Below the pieces are notes generated by a model, which saw only the letters and a list, made by a program, of their open reading frames with translations, searched no databases and had not been told where the DNA came from. DNA of 64,000 bases from Citrobacter braakii (GTDB lineage Bacteria; Pseudomonadota; Gammaproteobacteria; Enterobacterales; Enterobacteriaceae): the NCBI RefSeq assembly GCF_002075345.1, contig NZ_NAEW01000009.1, positions 62,001 to 126,000 on the forward strand, read 5' to 3'. The position numbers and the translations under genes are program-made. Positions 10,040 to 18,980 of this stretch are shown piece by piece (position 1 is the stretch's first letter; every line of letters begins with the position of its first letter).

Positions 10040-10360
10040 GATAAACCTTAGTTATAAAAGTAATATGTTCTTAATTTGGCCGTGGTATACAGTGAATCAC
10101 ACCATATGAACCTAAATTTAACATTTATTTCATGGAATGGCCTGTCCGGCTAACACGGTTTATCGGCATGAAGCGTGTGGGCTTTAGCTGAGAAGTGAAT
10201 AGTTATTCTTTGATTGTGCTGATATTTCGGTAATTTTGCTGGCTGGATAATTTAATATGCATGATTTATAAAAATCGCAATTTGTCAGATTTATGACGCA
10301 CCTCTAAAAGTAAATAATATGATAATAAAATGTATTTGCTTTATTGCGATTAAGCTGGGG
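10040..10360. other. AT-rich gene-free region with the glutamate dehydrogenase promoter
   Basis: Strongly AT-rich, particularly 10200-10350. It contains the upstream region of the glutamate dehydrogenase gene on the minus strand and lies downstream of the pilus operon. No coding frame, clear dyad or consensus promoter was recognised. Confidence 0.5.
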
Positions 10361-11329
10361 TCAGTAGGTCACGGCGATGGTAACGGTATCAGCATAGTTG
10401 TCAGGCGTGTAGTTCGCGCTGGGAACGGTGGCGTAAACCGGGTAGGTGGTGGTGGTTCCCGTACCGTTGCCCGCGACGGTATTGAGCGATGAATTGCCCC
10501 AAACCGTTCCGGACGGCCCCGGCGTCGAGCTAAGCTGGTAGGGGACCTTGTCCGTATTTGACCCTGTGCCGGCCATCACGCCGCTGCCTGCCGTATTGCC
10601 GTTAGAGGGCTGAAGTCCGATGGTGTAAGGCGTGTTATTGGAACATGCTACGCCCACGGTATTTGAAGCCGTTAGGTTACGCCCGGTCGCGCCGGCGGGC
10701 GCAAAGCTAATATTGGTTGCAGAGGTGATATTGCACTGTTTGCTGACCGTCGCCGATACGGTGAAGGGAAGCCTGGCGGCAACGGTATCGCCACAGGTGG
10801 TCGGCGGGAAAAGCAATCCAGGATTGAGGGTGACAAGGGCTGTCGCCGCCGTATAGCTATCCTGATAGCTTCCGGGGACCGCTGAGGTTTGTGGCGTGAC
10901 AATCTGTGCTGATACCGTGAGTGAGCCCGTCACTGGCGTCAGATTCAGCAGGTTAAGCTGTATCATTGGAAAAGTTGTTCCCGACTGATACTGACTCCCC
11001 CAGACTTTAGTGTGCCCGGCATCCTGGTAAAGCTGGTATGCCAGCGTTCTGGCAGGTGTTCCGTTTAATGACATATTTCGAGGTGTCACCTGGCCACTGA
11101 CGGCTGAGGCGCCAATATTAAAACAGAGGTTGATCCCTGCCAGCACCTCGCCAAGCTCTTTGGTGCAGGTGTAGTTGAACGTCATTGATGACGTTGCGCC
11201 TGTTGCAGACAGCGGATTGACTGAGCCCAAATTTATGGGTTGTACATTGCTCACCGAACAGGTTACGGCATGGCTAATCGCCGGACAAAAGAGTACGGCT
11301 GCGATGAGTAACAGATGCCTTAACCTCAT
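10361..11329 (-). CDS. Two-domain tip adhesin of an archaic chaperone-usher pilus (CsuE-like)
   Basis: A 322-residue exported protein with a signal peptide ending at SHAVT and two spore-coat-U/SCPU domains. Each has the CSVSNVQPINLG or CNITSATNISFAP type start, and the second ends in the conserved DNYADTVTIAVTY donor strand-like terminus. Single-domain proteins of this family are pilus rod subunits. A longer two-domain member at the end of the operon matches the tip adhesin CsuE of Acinetobacter (about 340 residues). It is last in the operon, 13 bp after the usher gene. Function as adhesin is inferred from size, position and family. Confidence 0.8.
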   Translation of the reverse strand: MRLRHLLLIAAVLFCPAISHAVTCSVSNVQPINLGSVNPLSATGATSSMTFNYTCTKELGEVLAGINLCFNIGASAVSGQVTPRNMSLNGTPARTLAYQLYQDAGHTKVWGSQYQSGTTFPMIQLNLLNLTPVTGSLTVSAQIVTPQTSAVPGSYQDSYTAATALVTLNPGLLFPPTTCGDTVAARLPFTVSATVSKQCNITSATNISFAPAGATGRNLTASNTVGVACSNNTPYTIGLQPSNGNTAGSGVMAGTGSNTDKVPYQLSSTPGPSGTVWGNSSLNTVAGNGTGTTTTYPVYATVPSANYTPDNYADTVTIAVTY

Positions 11330-11342
11330 GAGCGCACTCCTG

Positions 11343-13712
11343 TTAGTGTGGCCGGCAAACCAGTGGACCTATTTGCACAATCCCCTTTGCGGAAGCGGGA
11401 TAGTCAAATTGCACGCGACAACTGCCGGTGTCTGTCTCAACGCGTAGCGCGTTGTGCTGTTCCAGCGTGTCGAACCAGGTCATCCCATCAAAACCAACGA
11501 CAGACGATTGTCCTGCTCCGCTGATGGCGTATGCCATGCTGCCTTCGGTAATGGGTTTACCCTGATTGTCGACGAGGATGACCTGCGCAGCGCGTATAGG
11601 GGTAATGCCAAAGCTAACCAATGTACCGGAACGATCGGCAGGCGTTGCATTCGTCTCAACGCGTGCGATCCGCATATTGGCGGGGAGATCCATAGGGTCA
11701 ATACTGATCAGGTTTTTTTGATAACTGTTCAGCGGCGTGACCAGCAATAGCCCCTGGTCGTCGCTGCGACCAATCAGGTTATTTTGTAATTTAATCGGGA
11801 CGTCAGGAACGCCGTCAGTTGATACGACGGCAAAGCCATTGTTGATTTCTCGTGCTGCAAACAGGCCGCCGCCCATGGTAACAAGCGATCCGGTGGCGCC
11901 TGCGTAGCCGTAATGGTTATCCGGTAAACGGCTGAATCCCGCGTACGCTTTACCATAACGACCCAGATATCCCACTTCTCCCTGACCGCTTTGCCGGGAA
12001 GCCTGCTGACTGGCGGCCAGATTCCATCCCCAACCACCGTCGGCAGGGGGCGTCAGGCTGGCGTTGAGCTGGTAGCCGGTTTCATCATTGGTGCGTTGTA
12101 GGGTGCTGCTGGCACTGAGATTATTATCAGTGGTTATTGTCACCATCAAATAGAGACTGCGATCGCGGTTATCGTCGATGTTTTGGTTGAATCCGGCATT
12201 CAGTGAAATGTTGTCGGTAATCGATTTGAACCAGCTGGCGTTGGCGTAGCGCACCGCATTTTCGTGCGGATAACGAAACTGCAGGTAACTCAGGCTGACA
12301 TTACCGGCAGCTTCCAGCGAATAGCCAATGACCGTATTGCTGTTAAGCGTCGGTGGCGGCTCGCCATAATGGGTGGCGACATCACGATAATCGCCGGAAG
12401 TGGCCGTCGTACTGGTACTGAAATTAAACCGTTCGCCGGACCAACGGTAACCAAAACTGTACAGAAAACCGTTCTTTCCTGAGTCGGTACTTGCGGCAAC
12501 TGAGGTCGAAAACGTGCCGCTGCGGGTGCCTGGGATCCAGTCGTTACTGAAGCCCGCGTTAATCAGTCCATCGCTGGTTTCAGCGTGAGTCCCGGCGGTG
12601 AACGTATTGCTAAACCCACGACGCCATGTACCGCTCAGTACCGGTGCGCTGGCATAATCAAAAGAGGAGTAACCATAGTTTTCGCGTACCGTACCCAGTT
12701 CTGCAGACCAGGCAGTTAATCCTTCCCGCAGCAGTTGCTGATCGTTGTAGAACGAAAAATTTTGTACGCTCGTTCTGCCCAGCGCATCCGTCATCATCAC
12801 CTGACCCGTTCCCGCGCCGCTGATGTTCGGCATTGTGTTGATCTGAAAGCTACCCGCGGGGACTTCTCCGTTGTAGTACCTGACGCCGTCGACGTACAGC
12901 TCAACGTTTGACGGCAACGTCGCGGAGCCAAGATATGCAGGGAGCGGGGTGGTTGGCATATAGGGCCGCAAACCAAAATCGGTTCCTATCTGAATGCCGC
13001 CGATACGCGTCGGTCGGGACCAGATAAGTGAACTGGTCAGGGTATCGCCAACGGTTACCGCCAGCATCGTTTCGGGAAATGACGTACGCCAGCTGGTATC
13101 GAGTCGCTCAACGCTGTTATCCGCATTTTCCTCGGTGGAGTACTGCGTCAACTGGGTGGTGCTGAGCACGCCTGCAGCATTGAAAGCGCGGAGTTCGCTG
13201 AAGGTATTTATTGCGCTTTCATCCCCCTGTTGGGTATAGATATCGTAATTGAGCAGCGCTCCGCGTGATGTTGTCGCCGTCGGCGCGGTCTCTACGGGGG
13301 AGTTAAGCTGCGTGGTCGCAAGATCGAGTGAACTGAGTGGCGCAGTAAGCGAAAGCGTTTGCAACTGAACGTTATAGTCAATGGTTAGCTCGGGGATATC
13401 GTTCAGGCAGACGGCGTGAGTGGCGTCAGGCGCAAAGCGAAAGCCCATTTTTCGCAGGGTATCTGCCCCTGCATAGAGCTTTCCATTATCGTAACCCAAA
13501 TGCACCAGCCCAACGGGATTCCCATTTAAGGTGACGTCGAGATACAAATTGACCCCCACGAGCTGCGCTGCGCCATTAATAACACCATCTTCGTTCAGGT
13601 TATTATTCAGCGTTTGTGCGCAAACCATTCCCGATATTAATACTCCATTGAGAAAGCAATATTTCACCAGAAGCCAGGATCTGTTACAGATCTTGTACTG
13701 TTTTTTTGCCAT
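11343..13712 (-). CDS. Outer-membrane usher of an archaic pilus (CsuD-like)
   Basis: An outer-membrane pore that receives chaperone-subunit complexes and assembles the pilus. From the chosen ATG (MAKKQYKICN) the protein has 789 residues, with a signal peptide ending at GMVCAQ. Usher features seen in order: an N-terminal domain with DLNGNPVG-type strands, the beta-barrel (~residues 150-600) with ELYVDGVRYYNGEVPAGSFQ, a plug-like segment and C-terminal domains with ITEGSMAYAISGAGQSSVVGFDG. An upstream ATG would add ten residues, but the inner start gives a normal signal peptide. It overlaps the chaperone gene by 29 bp, indicating translational coupling. Confidence 0.88.
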   Translation of the reverse strand: MAKKQYKICNRSWLLVKYCFLNGVLISGMVCAQTLNNNLNEDGVINGAAQLVGVNLYLDVTLNGNPVGLVHLGYDNGKLYAGADTLRKMGFRFAPDATHAVCLNDIPELTIDYNVQLQTLSLTAPLSSLDLATTQLNSPVETAPTATTSRGALLNYDIYTQQGDESAINTFSELRAFNAAGVLSTTQLTQYSTEENADNSVERLDTSWRTSFPETMLAVTVGDTLTSSLIWSRPTRIGGIQIGTDFGLRPYMPTTPLPAYLGSATLPSNVELYVDGVRYYNGEVPAGSFQINTMPNISGAGTGQVMMTDALGRTSVQNFSFYNDQQLLREGLTAWSAELGTVRENYGYSSFDYASAPVLSGTWRRGFSNTFTAGTHAETSDGLINAGFSNDWIPGTRSGTFSTSVAASTDSGKNGFLYSFGYRWSGERFNFSTSTTATSGDYRDVATHYGEPPPTLNSNTVIGYSLEAAGNVSLSYLQFRYPHENAVRYANASWFKSITDNISLNAGFNQNIDDNRDRSLYLMVTITTDNNLSASSTLQRTNDETGYQLNASLTPPADGGWGWNLAASQQASRQSGQGEVGYLGRYGKAYAGFSRLPDNHYGYAGATGSLVTMGGGLFAAREINNGFAVVSTDGVPDVPIKLQNNLIGRSDDQGLLLVTPLNSYQKNLISIDPMDLPANMRIARVETNATPADRSGTLVSFGITPIRAAQVILVDNQGKPITEGSMAYAISGAGQSSVVGFDGMTWFDTLEQHNALRVETDTGSCRVQFDYPASAKGIVQIGPLVCRPH

Positions 13713-14406
13713 TGATTGTGACTTCAACTTTCCCGCCATCATGAGTATTACTGGCCGACGGGGAGACTATCCAGCGCATTGTTGAGCCGGGTAAAACGTA
13801 GCCTAACAGTCCGGGCGTAATAACTTTTTTAGCACCGTCAGGGCTTATAAATGTTGCAGCAGATAATTGTGCATGCCCATTTCCCTGGTTACTCACTTCA
13901 ATAAATTTTTTGCCATCAAGCTGTTGTAATTTCCATTGCAATTTAGCCTGCGTTTGCGCCGCTGATGTTGGTTGAATGAAAACGGGGACGGAATAATGCA
14001 GCACAAACTGAAGCTTATTTTTTTCTACTTTTGCAGGCGGTAACTCATCTATCGATAACCGATAAGCGTCTTCAGCATGTGCCGAAGGTGGGCCGGTCCG
14101 AATAACGCGAATCAACTGACGTTCTCCGGGGGCTAATGCCAGCATCGGCGGGCTAATGACCAGCCCCTGAGAGGGGGAAAGTTTGTCGCCGTAAGCGCTC
14201 TGGCTCCAGCGAAAAACCCGAACCTGGGCATTGAGCACATTTTCACCCGCATTACTAAGCCAGATACCATCGGCATTTTGCGTCGCGAGCAAAGTTAATG
14301 TGACCGGGGCGATTTGCAGCCCGCTGGCGGCGGCAGGGTTGAGGCTCGCAACCATCCCTAACAGGCATGCGCAGGCACACTGCTGAACAGGCAGTTTTAC
14401 TCTCAT
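13684..14406 (-). CDS. Periplasmic pilus chaperone (CsuC-like)
   Basis: A 240-residue periplasmic chaperone that stabilises pilus subunits by donor-strand complementation. The signal peptide ends at AAASG. Two immunoglobulin-like domains follow. The G1-strand region IDELPP and the following hydrophobic stretch NKLQFVLHYSVPVFIQP are the usual subunit-binding elements, and LAPGERQLIRVIRTG is typical of pilus chaperones. It lies between the rod subunit gene (14 bp gap) and the usher (29 bp overlap). Confidence 0.88.
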   Translation of the reverse strand: MRVKLPVQQCACACLLGMVASLNPAAASGLQIAPVTLTLLATQNADGIWLSNAGENVLNAQVRVFRWSQSAYGDKLSPSQGLVISPPMLALAPGERQLIRVIRTGPPSAHAEDAYRLSIDELPPAKVEKNKLQFVLHYSVPVFIQPTSAAQTQAKLQWKLQQLDGKKFIEVSNQGNGHAQLSAATFISPDGAKKVITPGLLGYVLPGSTMRWIVSPSASNTHDGGKVEVTINGKKTVQDL

Positions 14407-14420
14407 GTGGCTTCCTGAAG

Positions 14421-14951
14421 TTAGTAGTTAACGTTAACCGTTACCGTGTCGGCATAGTCGTCAGGAGTGAAGTTGGCGCTCGGTGCGGTGGCATAAACAG
14501 TAAACGTTTGCACCAGCCCGGTCCCCGTCGCCGCTACGCCGTTTCCAGGCGCGGTGTCGGTGGCGGTGTTCCCCCACACCGGGCCTGTTGCTGATGTTCG
14601 ATTTAGCTGGTAGGGCACTTTATCGGTATTGGTGGCTGCGTTAGCCACGGAGGACATGGCGCCTGAGCCCGTCGTCGTCCCCCCATTGGCGGCCGACGGC
14701 GCCAGACCGATAAAATAGGGCGTGGTTTTAGAACAATTAATCGAAATCGTGTTGCTTGCATTGGTATTTGTTGCCGTGGTATTCACCGGCCCAAGCGTGA
14801 TATTTGAAGCCGAACCGGCAGTCACGGTACAGGCCTTTTGAATCGTCATCAGTACCTGAAATGTTCCGTTAACGGTTGCTGCATTTGCCACGGGAATAAT
14901 GGAAAAGGCGCAGCAACAAAGAATTAAGCGTTTGTCTAAGACTAGAGCCAT
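14421..14951 (-). CDS. Major rod subunit of an archaic pilus (CsuA/B-like)
   Basis: A 176-residue exported subunit with one SCPU domain. The signal peptide ends at VANAA. The mature protein begins ATVNGTFQVLMTIQKACTV, giving the donor strand and first Cys, and ends DDYADTVTVNVNY. The small residues, Thr/Asn richness and single disulfide are typical. The ATG at 14951 is chosen because AAGG lies 8 bases upstream; a TTG six codons earlier is possible. It is first in the operon, with the promoter expected in the preceding 300 bp. Only one rod subunit gene is present, whereas Acinetobacter csu has three minor/major subunit genes. Confidence 0.85.
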   Translation of the reverse strand: MALVLDKRLILCCCAFSIIPVANAATVNGTFQVLMTIQKACTVTAGSASNITLGPVNTTATNTNASNTISINCSKTTPYFIGLAPSAANGGTTTGSGAMSSVANAATNTDKVPYQLNRTSATGPVWGNTATDTAPGNGVAATGTGLVQTFTVYATAPSANFTPDDYADTVTVNVNY

Positions 14952-15270
14952 ATCCTTTACCTTTTTCAAATAACCACATTTATTACTTTAGAAAAACAAT
15001 AATGTGGTACAAGAAGACATGGTTTAACCCTAGAATAAGTATTAGGCGTGCGCCAGTTGATCTAATAAATTTTACTTAGGAAAAAGGTGATGTCGTTTGC
15101 AAAAAAATAATACCCACGGGTGAGTATGTTGTTTTGTTTTATGCTACTGCGGGTATTAAGTCAGGCGGGTAGGGAACACAGATTCATTGGATGGCATTCA
15201 AAATAACCACCCAAAAAATGAGAATTAGTAAGATTTATCTTACTCAGCTCATTACTGCGATACATGTTGG
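14952..15270. other. Pilus operon promoter region, AT-rich
   Basis: About 320 bp without a gene, between the divergent-facing start of the pilus operon and the 3' end of bluR. It is AT-rich, consistent with H-NS silencing as often seen for fimbrial promoters. No consensus promoter or invertible repeat pair was found. Confidence 0.45.
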
Positions 15271-16002
15271 TTACGGGCTGTGAAAAATGACTTTATAACC
15301 TTGTTCGTTCCAGTGTTGTAGAAGTTCATTTTGTCTGCGGGTTGGCGTAATACCAGTCCAGACAAAAAGCGTTTGCCCGGGGAAGAGTTCAGGTCTTGGC
15401 GATTCAATGGGTTCAGCAAGCACGGCAATATGCCAGCCCGATTGCGATAAACGCCAGGCTTCGAGCCATAAACGGGTTCGGTCTTCAACATCCCAGGCCA
15501 TCAGGATGGCATCTTTCCCTGATTTGCGCCGCGTTTCAGACAGCAGGGTGGCTACATATTCAATCAATGCGCCATCAAGCATACTGTTCATGATACGGGA
15601 TGTATTATGGTCAAGTATCAACCGCTGACGCACAGGAAGATAAACGCGATCAATCAACGCATCTACGGGGTAGGCGCGACCGAGTGCGATAATTTTGGCT
15701 CGCAGCTTCGGGGGATACGCCATACGAAGAATGCCCATCATCTCTTCTTGCAATTGATTCCAGTCGTCGTCAGTTTCACGGGTACTGGTTTCCAGCAATG
15801 CTTTAACTTTGCCAACGGGTGTGCCACTGCTAATCCAACGTTTTATTTCTTCAATACGTTGAATATCCTCTTCATCAAAGAGTCGGTGGCCACCTTCGCT
15901 GCGTTGAGGTTTGAGTAAACCGTAACGTCGTTGCCATGCCCGAAGGGTGACAGGATTTATCCCGCAACGTTCTGCGACATCCCCAATGCTGTAATAAGCC
16001 AT
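15271..16002 (-). CDS. bluR: BluR, MerR-type repressor of the blue-light regulon
   Basis: A 243-residue MerR-family repressor of the ycgZ operon; in E. coli blue-light-activated BluF binds it and relieves repression. The N-terminal winged helix [20 protein letters not shown] is essentially identical to E. coli BluR. The C-terminal B12-binding-like fold domain is more divergent. The start at MAYYSIG gives the E. coli length; an extension of five codons upstream is open but unsupported. It lies downstream of bluF on the same strand, 221 bp away. A paired TTGTACA motif lies 54-80 bp upstream of its start. Confidence 0.93.
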   Translation of the reverse strand: MAYYSIGDVAERCGINPVTLRAWQRRYGLLKPQRSEGGHRLFDEEDIQRIEEIKRWISSGTPVGKVKALLETSTRETDDDWNQLQEEMMGILRMAYPPKLRAKIIALGRAYPVDALIDRVYLPVRQRLILDHNTSRIMNSMLDGALIEYVATLLSETRRKSGKDAILMAWDVEDRTRLWLEAWRLSQSGWHIAVLAEPIESPRPELFPGQTLFVWTGITPTRRQNELLQHWNEQGYKVIFHSP

Positions 16003-16055
16003 AATTCCCCCAGACACTCCTGATTCTCCGTCACCGATATGCGGTTCCTGCTACT

Positions 16056-16082
16056 TTGTACAACATGCATCAAATTGTACAA
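16056..16082. promoter_or_regulatory. MlrA/BluR-type dyad upstream of bluR
   Basis: TTGTACA, 13 bases, TGTACAA. The E. coli MlrA box (from memory) is AAAATTGTACA, 12 bases, TGTACAATTTT, and BluR has a nearly identical DNA-recognition helix. The position suggests bluR autoregulation. The spacing differs by one base from the MlrA box. Confidence 0.6.
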
Positions 16083-16223
16083 AACATACATAGGATTCTA
16101 GCAAAATTAAGATTTACTTTACTATCACGTAGGGAGTAAATGCTGAATTTTTATGTTCAGCATAAAAGAGGTGGCGGGATTATTGTGTAATAACAATACG
16201 TTAATTATTGTAACGCTGAGAAA

Positions 16224-17435
16224 TCATTTTTTCTCTGGCCACGCGACAGACGGAGTACCATTCAGGCAGGCTCTTGCAAACAGGTTACCCTGGAAGATCT
16301 CAATACCCGCGGATTCAAGCCACATCCACTCTTCAGGTTTTTCGACGCCGACCGCAGAAATCATAATCTCCAGTGAAGCGCAGCATTTGATTATGGCCTG
16401 AATGATGGCCTGCCGTGGTCCACTTTTATGCACATCAGTGATGAGTTCGCGGCTTATCTTAATTCGGTCCGGTTGAAAGCGAGACAAAAGCTGAAGCCCG
16501 GCAAAACCTGCCCCGAAATGATCTATCGCCACACATATACCCGCTGCCTTGAGTGACTTCACGGCCTGCGCGAACGTATCAAAACGCGAAATAACTTCAC
16601 TTTCGGTAAACTCTACAATGATTTGTTCAGGCACCAGTCCATGCGCCGCGATTTCGTTTATAAGAAAGCTGACTGCATCGGGTCTGTTTACCAGGGTCAT
16701 GGGTAACAGATTAACCGACAGCATTTTGTGATTAAGTCCCAGTGCGCTTGCCATTGCAAATGCAGTCTTTTTGCTCTGCAGATCAGCGGTATACACATCT
16801 TCAGGTTTGAATTTGTCAAAATACGTTGCGGGCGTTTCACCGTCTTTACCGCGAATAAGGGCTTCCAGCGCAATGACGCGCTGTGACATAGGATCGATAA
16901 TTGGTTGAAAAGCAAAGCTGAAATCTGTATCTGACGGGAGTGTGCTTTCATCCAGGATGGTACAGGTATTGTCGGTTATAAAACTCCAGTAATCAGGCGC
17001 AGGTATTTCAAAATAGCTCGATTTTTCCGTGGCGAGGACAAATGTGCGGAAAAACTGTAATGCTCTGTCATCATACGTGAGCTGAAATTTGGACGTACCC
17101 TTATTGAGTACAGCTTGCAGGACGTCATTCCGTTCATGTTTTTGTAAATCAAATAACTCCATCCCTACATTTCCGAATCTTCTCGCTGGCGCGTAATCAC
17201 ACATCAGTTCAACGATATTGTGGTGCCGGGGGTCGTTACAAATACAACGATAGATCTCTTTTACCTGCTCCTCTGGGCCTTCAAGCAGTTGGAAAAAGTG
17301 ATGGCCGTTAAAGAGTAAGATCCCCGTAACATCTGATCGCCTGTTTTTGATATTTGCGGCTGTCACCATATCCTCAAGCGCTTTGAGAGGGGCGTCTTCA
17401 CGTAGATGGCTACGGTAAATAATGGTCGTGAGCAT
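16224..17435 (-). CDS. bluF: BluF, BLUF blue-light sensor with degenerate EAL domain
   Basis: A 403-residue anti-repressor that binds BluR upon blue-light excitation of FAD. The BLUF domain (residues 1-95) begins LTTIIYRSHLRED, contains the flavin-contacting Tyr-7, and has the GHHFFQLLEGPEE motif. A linker leads to an EAL domain (~150-400). The EAL tripeptide is present (IALEALIRG), but the usual DDFG metal site reads IDHFGAG, and other catalytic acidic residues are not evident. It is therefore a ligand/partner-binding domain, not a c-di-GMP phosphodiesterase, as in E. coli YcgF. Divergent from ycgZ. Confidence 0.95.
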   Translation of the reverse strand: MLTTIIYRSHLREDAPLKALEDMVTAANIKNRRSDVTGILLFNGHHFFQLLEGPEEQVKEIYRCICNDPRHHNIVELMCDYAPARRFGNVGMELFDLQKHERNDVLQAVLNKGTSKFQLTYDDRALQFFRTFVLATEKSSYFEIPAPDYWSFITDNTCTILDESTLPSDTDFSFAFQPIIDPMSQRVIALEALIRGKDGETPATYFDKFKPEDVYTADLQSKKTAFAMASALGLNHKMLSVNLLPMTLVNRPDAVSFLINEIAAHGLVPEQIIVEFTESEVISRFDTFAQAVKSLKAAGICVAIDHFGAGFAGLQLLSRFQPDRIKISRELITDVHKSGPRQAIIQAIIKCCASLEIMISAVGVEKPEEWMWLESAGIEIFQGNLFARACLNGTPSVAWPEKK

Positions 17436-17753
17436 GGACAGTCCGGGATCAAGGAAGGAGAAGAGGTCTGGTCAGTATCAGACAAACCAGGTTACGCCCT
17501 GATTTTAATACATAATTCTAACTTTGTCTTTACAAGTGATCGGGCTAATACAGATCAATTTCATTGATAACACAAAGTGATTTGTACAAAGAAATTGAAT
17601 TTCATGAAGATTTGAAACATCGTAACTACATGATTTAATTTATTTAGCATTTTTTGCTAAAAATTAGCGTGCTATGTTGTACACATTTTCGGTACAGCTT
17701 TGCTACTGTTATAAAACTTAATATTCACCAGCATTTTGTTACAGGAGCACTCC
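17436..17753. promoter_or_regulatory. Divergent bluF-ycgZ control region
   Basis: AT-rich 318-bp intergenic region. TTGTACAA occurs at 17582-17589 and TTGTACA at 17677-17683, followed by GGTACAG at 17691-17697. These are candidate BluR sites. TTTGCTACTGTTATAA around 17698-17715 could contain a sigma-S-type -10 element (CTACTGT-like) for ycgZ. The ycgZ ribosome site ACAGGAG lies at 17740-17746. Confidence 0.55.
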
Positions 17754-17990
17754 ATGCAGCAGCATACCGTTCGCACTGATTCTGCAAGCGCGATTTCTCG
17801 TTACTTTGCTAAAGCGCATCTGCCAACCCAACAGGAAACGTTGGGCGAAATCGTGACTGAGATACTAAAAGATGGGCGCAATCTCAGTCGCAAATCACTG
17901 TGTACCAAACTTCTGCACCGTCTTGAAAATGCATCAGGTGAGAATGAACAGAAACATTACAATGCGTTAATCGGCCTGCTTTTCGAATAA
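17754..17990 (+). CDS. ycgZ: YcgZ, small regulator of the Rcs/biofilm pathway
   Basis: A 78-residue protein (from MQQHTVRTDS) nearly identical to E. coli YcgZ, particularly ETLGEIVTEILKDGRNLSRKSLC. It is the first gene of the BluR-repressed operon. In E. coli these connector-like proteins influence RcsCDB, colanic acid and curli. The ATG at 17754 follows GGAG with proper spacing and gives the E. coli length; an in-frame start six codons earlier lacks a ribosome site. Confidence 0.93.
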   Translation: MQQHTVRTDSASAISRYFAKAHLPTQQETLGEIVTEILKDGRNLSRKSLCTKLLHRLENASGENEQKHYNALIGLLFE

Positions 17991-18032
17991 AATAAAGCCC
18001 TACTATGATAATGGGTAAGTAGTGAAGGAGTT

Positions 18033-18305
18033 ATGAAGAAACCTGACAGTGAACGCTTGAAACATGAAATTACAGGTTTGGCTGTGCTAGAAATTTTGCG
18101 AATGCATAAAGACGTTTCGTTAGCTGCACTGATTAAGCAATTGCGGCTTATGCATGCCAGTGAAATGGATGGTACACGTAAACAATTAATTGACAGCGTT
18201 ATCAATGATTTCACAAATGTTAATCCGGGGAAGATAAGCAGAAAACCGGAACAAACGAGAGATGAGAGTGCTTTCAGTGCCAGCAAAAACCCTAAATTAC
18301 ATTAA
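18033..18305 (+). CDS. ymgA: YmgA, connector-type protein
   Basis: A 90-residue protein of the same length and clear similarity to E. coli YmgA ([18 protein letters not shown] start). A member of the two-component connector family with AriR, it acts on the Rcs phosphorelay in E. coli. It lies 42 bp after ycgZ with a GAAGGAG ribosome site and 34 bp before ariR. The C-terminal 25 residues are polar and probably disordered. Confidence 0.92.
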   Translation: MKKPDSERLKHEITGLAVLEILRMHKDVSLAALIKQLRLMHASEMDGTRKQLIDSVINDFTNVNPGKISRKPEQTRDESAFSASKNPKLH

Positions 18306-18339
18306 AGATAATTCTCCAGACTATACAAGCGAGGTTACC

Positions 18340-18606
18340 ATGCTTCATGAAATTAATGTCCACAGTGTAATGACGGATAAAGCTTTATCAAGTTACTTCC
18401 ATAATGCAGGTGAACTATTAGCAGATGAGTCAGTGGTATTGGGGCAGGCGGTGACAAATGTAATTCTGGCAGGTGATAATGTTAATAATAAAAACATCAT
18501 TTTAAGCCTGATTAGTTCTCTGGAGTCAACAACTGACGTTGTCAAGGCAGACATTATCAGAAAAACCCTGGAAATAGTGTTACGTTATACGGCTGATGAC
18601 GTCTAA
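18340..18606 (+). CDS. ariR: AriR (YmgB), biofilm and acid-resistance regulator
   Basis: An 88-residue helical protein matching E. coli AriR closely ([20 protein letters not shown] and the end [15 protein letters not shown]). The E. coli protein is a Hha-like dimeric regulator and Rcs connector that represses biofilm and supports acid resistance. The ATG at 18340 follows GAGG by five bases and gives the E. coli length; an upstream extension of 26 codons overlapping ymgA is not supported. Confidence 0.94.
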   Translation: MLHEINVHSVMTDKALSSYFHNAGELLADESVVLGQAVTNVILAGDNVNNKNIILSLISSLESTTDVVKADIIRKTLEIVLRYTADDV

Positions 18607-18734
18607 TGAGATAGCACATTAATATAAATACACAGCACAATTATTGTATGATGTAAGTTCTGTCGCTTCGCTGTTTGGATTAAGACTATACATAGCATCC
18701 TCTTATTTTTATGACTGCATATTATGGAGTTGAT

Positions 18735-18980
18735 ATGGCTAATTCAATTCCGGAAGATTTTATTTTCCGCTGCGCTTTGTATAAGGATATAGAGCGTAAT
18801 GTCATGTTAAAACAGGGTTGTATCAGTAATGATGTTCTTATTCAGGCATTCAGCACGCAGTTGAAGAATGAGAAGAATGTGATACTGACCGATCTCTATT
18901 CACAGATTCTGGCACATCTTCAACTCGATAAAACTTCGCAGCCCGGTGAGGTCAATGGTGATTTTTCGTTGAGGTCATAA
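18735..18980 (+). CDS. ymgC: YmgC-like small connector protein
   Basis: An 81-residue protein starting MANSIPEDFIFRCALYKDIE after a GGAG ribosome site. It shares the size, helical character and operon position of E. coli YmgC (82 residues) and looks like a distant relative of YcgZ/YmgA/AriR. A 129-bp gap after ariR may hold an internal promoter (TATTGTATGATGTAAG near 18642-18657). Its stop codon overlaps the next start (taatg). The symbol is inferred from position and length. Confidence 0.6.
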   Translation: MANSIPEDFIFRCALYKDIERNVMLKQGCISNDVLIQAFSTQLKNEKNVILTDLYSQILAHLQLDKTSQPGEVNGDFSLRS

